In this document: in pieces, positions 49,821 to 61,400 of the stretch
Layout of the letters: every line of letters begins with the position of its first letter
How positions within the stretch are numbered: position 1 is the first letter of the stretch
Source: Acanthosepion esculentum
Taxonomy: Eukaryota; Mollusca; Cephalopoda; Sepiida; Sepiidae
Assembly: GCA_964036315.1 (NCBI GenBank)
Contig: OZ038482.1
Coordinates: forward strand, 12,119,989 to 12,183,988
Length of the DNA stretch: 64,000 nucleotides
Direction of reading: 5' to 3'
Program-made: the position numbers and the translations under genes
The notes under the pieces: model-generated
What the model was told of the DNA's origin: nothing
The model's database searches: none
What the model saw: only the letters and a program-made list of their open reading frames with translations

Positions 49821-52800
49821 ATACATCTCCTTTTTCTAGTTTTCATGAGAAATAGGGACTGTTTGGCCAGGTTTCTTCACCACAATAGCTTTTTACAGAT
49901 TCAGTGTTATGGTTCTTGGTATTTAATCAGTAATTTTATGAAAAAACTTTGGCAAATTTTTTTCGAGTTCCTTTTCTTGAATTTTTGCTGGTCATATTTC
50001 ATGACAAATGCACTTAACAGAAATAAGACACATTTCTTGTCATAAATGTTTCACTAGTTTTTCTTTCATTTTATCATTGGCTTTTATCACAACACTTATT
50101 TTGTTAGATTTTGTGGCCATTCATGATCCTGGCTCTTATGTGGAATTGAACAGAAGTGTTAATGGCAAAGGAAAAAGGGCATTTTGATGAGATTTAACCA
50201 TTAAGTTTCTGCAGCCAAATCAAAGAGTCTGTATATATCTATATAGGTGAGTTCTCAAAATATGGGATGAAGGTTCAAATCTTACAGGAAGCTATTTTCA
50301 TATTTCTGCTGATTATATTGGTAGATATATAACACTGTGCTGGCTGTAATTCCTGAGCTCTTGGGATGAGATTAAGATCTGAAGAGTGATATTATTCTGG
50401 TCACTGGACCCAGATCTGACACTACAGCATAGATGATCTTGATCATGGCAATAGAATGAAATACTGCAGCAGAGATTATCTGTGGTAACCAAGTCAGGAT
50501 CCTTGAATCAAATACTGTAGGTTTGGGCTCATGTTGTTTTCTGGATTGGTAATATCCTGAACAGAAACTCCTCCATTTATGTTATGTTTTAAACAATCTG
50601 AAGAAATCCTAAGTTCAAAGTCAATATGATGCAAGCCTGAGTCAGTCACACATTAAAGAAAAGTTGACAGGTTCCCAAGATTGATCAAAATCTTGGAAGC
50701 AGAATGAAGATGACCAGATTAGCTTTAAGATATTAATAAGATGCACTTTATTTCAGGTGTTGTTTTATATTAATAAGCTGTACTTTATCTTATGCGTTGA
50801 GTACATAGTTGTTTTAAATTAACATATTCCTTTGCCAGTTCTAATGCTTGATGGTTGTATGCAGGAGTTTGAACCCTGAATTACCTGTTTGTAATTATGA
50901 TAATGACCTAACAGTCGTCAGTGTCAGACAGTTTGCCTGTGTATATCTGAGTGAAACAGCAGAGCTTAGTACTACAAGATCTGACACTATTTACATTATT
51001 CGGACTATTGTCCTCATCTTTGTCACCATATTTATTACATTTCGGCTGTTGTATGCTCCGACCTTCTTCAGGTAGTTGGAATGTCGAACTGAACCCTTTA
51101 TTTCACTCACTGGGTTAAAGCAGTGGAGAACTTGGAGAGGGGAATTAAAAGGAGATAACTGACATCCATTAAACATGGCACGTGGAACTAGAACAGTCAA
51201 CCCCAGTGAGCGAAATAAAGGGTTCAGTTCGATATTCCAACCACCTAAGAAGGCCGAAACGTTGTACTAAATATGGTGACAAAGACGAGGACAATAGTCC
51301 AAATAATGTAAATAGTGTACATAATACCTCTTCTCAGAAATATAGACAGATACAAGATCTGAGTTGGTCAATGTTCAACGTGCATATTGCAATTGTCTAT
51401 TTGTCCATTCTCTCACTCTTCTCAACCAGCCTAAGCAGAACTGTCTCTCCCCTCTCCAGTATCTTCTACTGCATTATATCGGAAACAAACCTGTTAGCTT
51501 GTTATCAATGAGGTTTTGTTACAATTTGGCCATTGATTTCACAATCATGTTGTCCTTAAAGGCTTCACTGACATTTTGATAACCAATTTGCGCAAAAACT
51601 ACTCTTCTTAAAAGACCAAGGAAAAATATCGGTTGCCACTATGTCATAACAATTGTGATAAAAACAAGACGTAAGTAAATTCATTCAAAAATTAATACTG
51701 AAAATACTTTAAGAACTTAAAAACATTAGAACTTTTTGTTATTGAAATCAAATCTTAAATCAAAAGAGGAATTATTTTTTAGCGAATAAACTAAATCTAA
51801 AAGAGAATCAGTAAATTTCAACTTACACTGTCTTTTTGTCTTGTTTCATCAGTTTGTTGGTAAATTCACAAAGAATTTCCAAAAATGCCAAGTTTGGTGG
51901 AATTCCTTTAGGATCATTAGGATTGGTAAGGGGTGTCAAGCTGAATAGAATTCCTTCCCTAAAAAGAAAAACATAAAAAACAGGTTAACGGAAGGAAAAG
52001 TAGTAAATATATTTTTGTTGTCAAGTATTTACTTGCATTGTCAAAAAAAAAAAAAAAAAGTGTCCCATTTTTTCCTTTTCTTTTTCCAGAATTACCATGT
52101 TATTACATTCTTTGATAACTTAATGATTTAAAAAAACAAAACAAAACAAAAACAAAACGGTTCTTTACTTAGATTATATTTTTTTTACTCTTTAAATGAT
52201 TTTCTGTCTCTTACCTTTAAGAATCTTTCTGTTTATTGCATATTGAGAAAAATTCTGACCCAACACCATATTCAACACCTAATATTTACAAGAATAGTAA
52301 TTTGGCTGAATACTTGCCTAGTTCTTTACTTTAATATTGACTCAGATAATGAAATAATAATAATAATGAAAACCATATTTTTTTGCAGTTATCACTAAAT
52401 AAATTATAGAGAAATAATAAAAAATTTAAAGCATTTATTCAATTTCTTTTTCACAAAGTTAAATTTGAGAAGTTTTAAAAACTAGTTTCTGCTTAAGCAA
52501 AACATAGCCATGGCTATAGTTAAAATACTTCTGACTGTGAAAAGGTCAGATGCCAAATTACAGGAATATTGTTGGTTGAAGTTCTGAGATGAAGTCATGG
52601 TTTGAGGAATCATTTAGACTAGTATCCTCAAAAAAACAAAAAACAAAACAAAACAAAACAAAAACACCCCACCCCACTCAATCTCAGAAACTTCAAACAA
52701 CATAAAAAAGAATGTCTTTGAAAAAGTGAAAATACTTATGCATGGCAGCAACAGCCTCACGATTCTTCACTTGGTCTAAACCAAATGATAGGGAAAATCT

Positions 52801-55385
52801 TCGGGCCAACTCCTAAAAATAACAATAATTAAATAACATGATGATGAAACAGCATAATTGAGAAAAAATAGTTTGCTATTAATTATGCACAGCTTTAGAC
52901 TATAAATAATGCTTGAATTCCTGATCACCAACAATACCTTTCTTCCTGATTTTCAATGAACAACATACATATAGACTAGAGAAACTGTCACCAATTTTAG
53001 GTTATTAAAATAAATTAAGAAAAATTCAGCAGCTAAATCATTAAATTCAACTTTTACTTTTGTGAAATGGATGCAAATGTAATAATGATATAATAACAGC
53101 ATATTTAAAAAATTTTTTAAATATAACTTATCAAAGGCATCCATAGAACATAGATCCTTCTCCTTTAGTCTGGAAGGTTCCACTAGGGATTTGGGGGGCG
53201 TGGGGGGGTGTCAAAGCTCTCAACAACACTAAATGTTGCTGCTGTGGTTTTCATAGCCAGTAAAGCTTTATGAGATAAAGTTGCTATTCCAATGCCCAAC
53301 TGGTTTTTACTTACAGTATTCAGGAGGCACACTGGAGTAATGGATAGCAGCTTGGATTGAGGAATTGGAGAGCTGGGGTTCAAATCCAGTCAAATCAACT
53401 ACATTCAGTTATGTGCTAATACCCTTGGGAAAGGATATGAAAGCCATGGATAAACAGAAGGGCAGACCGTGTTCCATAGCCTTGGAGGGTAACTGGTCTA
53501 CTGCAGAAAGAAATGGCAAACTACTGTGGGAAAAAAAATCTGCCTTGTCAGTGATGTATCCAAACATACATGATCGCCTAAGCATGTATCACACATGGCA
53601 CATAACTGACTGACCCAGTATTCCCAAGCAGTCTCCCATATAAATACTGACCAGACTTGACACTACTTCGATGATTAAACAAGAATCAGTGTTTCAGCAT
53701 GATTTGACTGTAAGCTAGAACCTAGTTGAAGAGGGGCAATCGTATAAGTTAAAAATAATTTAGAAAAATTTAAGATTTACTGAGCCTAGAAATATTCAGC
53801 TTTTAAATTATTAATATTTACTATATCTGTCCACACAAATTTAAAAATGTTGGTATCTACTCTTTTTAGTATCTATTGTGTTACTATATAAGTAATTATT
53901 AAAGAGAATGAAAGCATTCACATTCCTGAGTTGCTCAGTAAAGTCACTGAGAATCTGTTCCATTTTCACCACCCACTCTTGCAAATATTGTGACAGGGAT
54001 TGGCAAAGGTCAAGTGTAAATTGATTTTATTTGTTTAAAGAAATCTTACATTTGTAATATGATTTATTGGTATTAAAATAATTGGTAACATTTTAATGAT
54101 AAAATAAAAAAACATGAATATCAAATCTTTTATAGTTACAAAATATTAGAATAAAAAAAATCTTTCTTTGCCATGAAATTAAAAATTCAATTATTCTGAG
54201 TATCAGTTTCACTAAACTGATACCTGCTATTTAATCTCAGGCTACTGAATTAGATGGCATCAAACATCAGCTTAAATTTATGAGTTATTTTGAAAAAAAA
54301 ACTACTGGAGGTAAAAATCTACAGTGTAACCCGGATATAAGAGAGTTGTCGGGGCCGGAGAAGAAGTCTCTTATATCCAGGTTTATCTTATATCCAGGTT
54401 TGGTCTATTTTGTTTTATTAACACAGGTTCTAATTTGGGACCAGGGAAAATATATCTTATATCCGGGTTTCTCTTATATCCGGGTTACACTGTATTTGTT
54501 ACAGAGTGACTGATTATACACAATAAACATTATAGAAATTTCTACATTTCTGACATCTTTTCTCCACTCTGCAGTAAAATTAAAAATTTCTTCTGCTGGA
54601 AAAAGTTCTTTTCTAGTTTTTATAATGAAGTTTTTTGTTTTTTTTAATATAAAGCATGACCAGAAAAGATTTTCTTTGCAGAGAGACAAGAGAGTTTTAA
54701 AAATGTTTTCACAGTCAGGCATCAAAAACTTGAATTTTTTTTTTTTTTTTAAATGTATTACTTTACAGAATAAAAGTGAAAAATGACTTACTTTGATGGC
54801 CTGGAAACTATCGGAAGACCTATCTATGACTGGCTGTTCAGCCTGGACTTCTTTAAAGAGCTGGAGAAAAAAAAAAAAAAAGCATTAATCATCATTAATA
54901 ATAATGTTCAGTCATTAAATGTAAAATCATTTCATCTGCAACAAAACAAAGCGCATACACCAATGCAACTGAAATATTAACTAAGATCCTTTTGTCTATT
55001 TGTCATTTTGCTAGAGAAAAAAAGGGGTTCTTTTTTTTTTTCTTACAAGGGTTGAGGTATGAACTGGATGAAACGCTAATGTCAAAAAGATGAATGGGTG
55101 CAATTGTCTGAACAAAATTTGGTATTTTTTCAAGGTTATAAATAATAAAACATTGCTATAATTCTTATTATTCTCTCTAGAATTTCTTTAGTTGAAAAAA
55201 GATTTATTTTTAATTATTCAAATAAAAAAGTGTTCTTTTAAGCAAACTCAATTTTATTCTTGATCCCAGAAAACAATTGAATGTCAACCCAAAAATTTAG
55301 AAATAGATTTAAAAAGACTTTTTACATTAATGCATTGCATTGTGAACCATTAAGTGTGTACAAAAATTCCCAACAGGTGTTTAAA

Positions 55386-55454
<69 letters not shown>

Positions 55455-58400
55455 GAGGTATCCCCACCCACTATTAATGTTTAAAGATATTTTCATACTG
55501 GTTTCTATAGAGTATAGATTAAATACTAAAAATTAATTCAATAAATTTGTCCAATTTAAGCATTGTCACAAGACAAAGAAAACCTCATTAGAACATGAAA
55601 AAAATAATGAACTAAAACTGACCTGAGTAAGACTGAAAGCCAGTGTTTTAGCAGTGACCACTTTATTAATTTCTCGGGCTTTGCTTAAAGTTGCTTTGAT
55701 AATATCTCCATAATCATTGTAAAACTGAAAAAACAAACAAACAAAAAAAAAACAAGAATTGAAAATGAACAAGTCTACATTGAAATTCAAATGATATTTG
55801 CATTATTGGAATAGTGTATACATAAAAGGAAAGTTTAAAAAGTTTGTAAAATTAAAAGGATTAAGCTTAGTGTGACACACGGCCACAAGTGGGGAATAAA
55901 ACAAAAGTACACATCAGTACTGTTTTCAGAAACTAGTTCATTAAACATAAATTCATAGCAAGGCACCCAATAATCATGACAGATTTATTTCAGCTTATAA
56001 AAGGTAAGCCAAACAAATTTGTAAACCAATATTTATTTGAAAATTAGCACCACTAGATGTTACTGCTGCAGCTTTCATATCAAGTAGGTTTTTAATGGGA
56101 TGGAGTTGCTAGCCCCATATCCACCTGACTTTGAATTCAGAATAGTTGTTCTCCTAGGCTAGTTACCAACCAAGGCTAAAGAGTTCAATAGTCTGACACT
56201 ATTTAACCCATATTTGTGGGGGAGAGAAGGGAAGAAATGAATCCATACCTTTCCCAAGGGTAGTTGTGCAGTAGTGAATGTGATGGACTTGACTTGTTGA
56301 TTTCTTGCTTCAAGCCACTAAACCTACCACCCACACGCATATCCTGATAGGATTTGTACTCACCCTCATCTCTTTCTCTCATATACACACAAAGGCTACG
56401 TCTATCATTTCCAGTTTGGTGAGGATTTGGATAAACATTAGTTACACAGAGATTATTTGAAAAATGTAGATCTCTACTAAATTTAACTTAATTTGGCACA
56501 AGGGCCCAACAGTGGGGCATTCAATGAAAAATTCAACCTTCATTACATTAGTAGCTTATGAAAAAAAAGCTCTATTGCTCTTAAGTAGACAACATGTATC
56601 ATGAAATCCCATTTGCAATCAAGTTTGAACTTTTAATTGCATCAATTTTATGCTAAAGACTACAGCCCTAAAAAAGGGCCCAAATGGTGCCAGTAGAGGA
56701 GAATTTAAAAGCAAAACAAGAAACAGAATGAACTTTGCTAAATTGGGATACTTTTAAAAACATGGTGCTACTAAATTTTAAATTTTGCCACTTGCAAACC
56801 TTTTACATTACTTAAAAAAAAAAATAAAAAAAAATAAACTGGGCTAACCCAGACTACTATTAACAAAAAAAAAAAAAAAAAAAAAAAAAACTATTCAAAA
56901 TTTAAATTTGATTAAATTTGCTAATTGTTGTCCAATCTGGCCACCCTAAACGCACAAAAAAACCCCAACAGAATCTGAATGATGACCATTTATACACTTA
57001 CCTTCATGTAGTGCTTAAACATGTCTGCAGCAATGCGAATGCTGATTATATTGTAAACAACTAATTTACAAAAGGCAGCAAGGAAATTCCTCTTCTTGTG
57101 TAGTTCTTCAATTTTTACATTTTCATCCATGTTTTCTGTGAAGAGAAACAGATTCCATTGGACAACCGAACAAGATGCAGTCAAGAAATATCAAGTCAAA
57201 AATGAAAACACTTATAGCACTAATTTAAAGACAGCAAACGCTAATCAGTAATTTAATTTTAACCAATAAAAATATGTGACACGTTTTGTTTCATAAACAA
57301 AAATACAAAATAAAATATCCATTTCTAAACATTTTTTTAAAATTCTTGATTTAGAAGAATCAAACTATTATTTCTGATGGTTTTTGTATAATGACAGATA
57401 TTAAGACATTACTTTGATGTCAAAAGAAGATATCTATTCCAACTACTTGGCTCTATACTAGAGTTAAAATAACATACTGACACTATCTTGGTGAATCATG
57501 TACATAAATCTCTTTCATAGTCTGTAAATCTAATATCAAAAATATGTGTTGTCCATTCTAGTGTTAAAAGAAGTGACTTTTGAAAGTGAACTGACCATCA
57601 TCATCTTCTACAAAGACTTTATCTGTGAGGAATCCACTGAGTTGTGATTGTAGACTCTTGTCTGGTTCATAGACGAGAGGTTTCAGTAAAGAGTTCTCTC
57701 CAAGGTGTTTGCTGAAAACGATCAGCAAATCACAAATGGAAATATAAGCCTACAAAAAAAAGTAAAAAGGTAAAAATTATGAAAAATGCAAAATTGGTAA
57801 ATTTCAAACAGGTGATTGTGAAATAATAAACAAGAAATTTAAAGAAATAAAATCTGAAATGACTCTTTATTCCACAAATTATATTGGCATCCATATCTTT
57901 GATGTTTTTATCTATCAACCAACATGTTATTCAGATCTCTTCAGGAATATGTGACATTCAAATATTTTTCAGTATCATCCAATATTTACTCCAAATTTAC
58001 TATCTCTTTAACAGAAATAATCTAGACTTGTACTAACAAGTAAAATTCTTGGATCAGTGAAGAGAAAAATATACACTATTTACATTTGGACTATTGTCTT
58101 CATCTTTGTCGCCATGTTTATCACAACGTTTCGTCCGTTTTATGCTCCTGCTTTCTTCAGGTGGTTAGAATGTTGAACTCTTTATTTTGCTCACTGGGGT
58201 AGACTGTTCTAGTTCCACGTGCCATGTCTAATGGATGTTAGTTATCTCCTGTTAATTCCCCTCTGAAAGTCCTCCACTGCCTTAACCAGGTATTGAACTC
58301 ACACTCTTTGAGTCCTGTCACAGGATCTAACTAATGCCTTTATCCACTGTGTCATGTGTTCTTGGGGACATGTGTGTATGAATTTCTGGGCATTATAAAC

Positions 58401-61400
58401 CTAATGTCTTCAGCTACATTTTTTACCAGTGCTCATATTGCAATTCATTGCATGTTTTTTTTTTTTTTTAACAGAGCTCATATTGCAATTTTTGTTGTTA
58501 TAAAACATGTGACAAACATGAGGACAAAATAGTCTGAATAATGTTAATAGTGTACATAATACCTCATCTCAGAAATAGAGATACAGAAAAATATACATGT
58601 GCAAAAACAGATATAAATTTTGTTTTTTTTTTGTTATTTTTACCTTTTTTTTTCTTTATCGCTTTTAAACATTTTTAAATACTAAACTTCACATTCGACT
58701 TTGTTTTAACAAATTGATACATTGTACTTCTTTATCCCTCCATATAGGGTCTACCATGCTTGATTTTATGGTCTGGAATCAAATATTTTGAAGATGGTTT
58801 TCTATGAATATTCCCAACTATAAATTCACAGGATGTTTAACACACAGTTTAATATCAGCTCATGTAGTGAGGTCTGGTTTTTATAAGGTAGGGGTGGGTG
58901 GTATAATGTAGCTTTTCTGTTGAAAACTACTCTGATGTTATTCATACTGATTACAAGTTCTGATGTCTTTTTTTTTTGTGGGAGTGGAGTGTGGTTGAAC
59001 CATTCTTTTCCAAGGTTGGCTTACCAGAGCTTTATGCTGATCTCTTCCAAATTTATCCCAGTGGATCTCAAAATTACATAATTCAGCAGGTAAATCTTTT
59101 TGTTGGAAGATTTTAAATTAATTTATGCAGTAATTTTACAATATTAACACATATTAGTTTTGTCTGGTAGTCAGCAAACATGTCCTTTATTTATAGAAAA
59201 TGGGTGGGAGTTGAAATTAAAGGCGTGTGTGTTTAATGTACAGAGGTTTTGAAGCCACAGGCTAACTAGAAAGGGAAGAGGAAGTAACGTGTGAAATAAT
59301 GATAATGGTTCATTTCAGAAAACATTTCTAAAAAGGTACTTGGTATTGAAAGTTTATTTTTTGTAAACTGATCATTTGTAACTATTACATTTTTTTTTTC
59401 ATCCCCATGCAAGGCAGTAAAGCCACTAAGACACAAGGGGGTTACTGAGTGTGAAAGAATAAGAAAAAAGAGAATCATTATTAAGGAGCGAGAACAATAA
59501 AAGAAGAGTAATCAAGAGGACAGCAGTTAACAATTGACATTGCTTTAAAATTTTTGAAGACCAAAGTTGACGGGAAAGCATGGAGCCAGAAGAGAGTTCA
59601 AGAGAAGAAACTGTTAGCTTAGAATTTATGGTTTGCGTCTAGCCAATTCAACCGGGACTTGATGAGACTTTGCCACCGATCTAGTACTGCACTTTAATTC
59701 ATAAAGATTAGGTACTATAGTGAAGAGCTTATCCGAACAATTACCATGTAAGTAGATCCTTGTGCAAATTAATTGAAACAAGCACTTTAGTTTCCTTTCT
59801 TTCATCATACGGTCAGTTTTAGACCTACTGGAGTGACAGGGTGTAATCGATTTCTATTTTTCCTCAGATTAGGTCATTTGCAGTGGTGTGCAGTAATATG
59901 AATCTATTTTCGGGGTGTATGATGAAATTTGTTTGGCCTTGAAAAATATTGCATCATCCGCAATTGCATCAGATTTTCATCACACCCAGACACTATTGTC
60001 TAGACTGTCGATTAGTTGTCCTACAGCATTACTCCAAGGAAGTGTATGAAAATTGTAATGCTGTATGAACACAATGGCAAGCCTTACCAGTGAGTAAATC
60101 AAAATACTAATGACTGGCTTGGAAACTCTCCTGATTTAAATCCAATCGAGAATCTGTAGTCAATCTGCAAGGAAAGACTTTGTGGAATGGAAATATGAAA
60201 TACTAACATGCGCACTGGGTCATGTTTCATTGGAAAAATATGAAAAAAAAAAGTAAATAATAACGGAATTATTTGTTTTGTTTCAGTTAATTTGTACAAG
60301 GTTATTTATATTTATAGGAAAAGCACAAGGAAGCTATATTACGGTGGTGGAAAAGAAGCCAAGATGCCAGGTCTAGACCAATAATATTGCTGATTCTGTG
60401 GATTTTATCAAGAATCTCTAGATATATATAGCAGGACCTTATGTGGCAGCAATATTCAAGGCATAGACAAATGGTAGACATATAAATATGTAAGATAGAT
60501 TCAAGAGAGAAAAACTGTCTAGTACGACAGTGAACCAACATTCTTTGCAGCAGACCTAGCAATGAAATACAACCTTTCTACAACATGTCAGCTGAGAAGG
60601 TGAAAGGTGTCTTTCTCATTAGCATCAGCCATGATGATGGGAGGCAGGAAAGGGTCTTTCAGGTGATCAGGAATTGTTATTCTTTGGTTGTTTAAACAAT
60701 TTAAACAAGTTAAATGCTGATATGAAATCATGAAAATAGAAATTAAACTGACTAAAAAAAATCAAGTTTTTAAAAAAAAAGACCAGAGATTAAGTGATTA
60801 ATTTGCGACTTTAGTAAACATTTCCAAGGTAAGATTTAATTACATGAATTAATCCTTTGTATAACAGAATTTAACCCCTTATGGGTTTAGCTTGAATAAA
60901 ATTTTGTAATATTTTATGCTTTTCAGAACTTCACAAATTTATGCATTTATAAGAAAATTTTAAAGCCAGGACTGATCCAAAAATATTTGAGAATCCTGTT
61001 AGAGTTTTTAGCAAGAATGTGTCTATCCTAAACTGCTTAAACCTGGCAGCACCAATTATATGAGACCATAGGTAAGAACTAAATTATTCTGGGTTAAATG
61101 TGAAAATATGATGGCAGTCCGTTTGATTATGAGAAAATTTAATGCTGCTTCTTGCTCATGGGCTTTGTGATTTCTATTATAAAAGAAGAGCTGATTTTCT
61201 CTGCAATTTTTCTATTATAAAAGAAGAGCTGATTTTCTCTGCAATTTTTCTATTATAAAAGAAGAGCTGATTTTCTCTGCAATTTTTCTATTATAAAACA
61301 AGAGCTGATTTTCTCTGCAATTTTTCTATTATAAAACAAGAGCTGATTTTCTCTGCAATTTTTCTATTATAAAACAAGAGCTGATTTTCTCTGCAATTTT

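Noticed and set aside
49431..50045. 204-codon ORF, the longest in the window
   Set aside because: It is mostly translated TA/TG microsatellite (Tyr-Ile and Cys-Val repeats) overlapping STAG exon h on the other strand.
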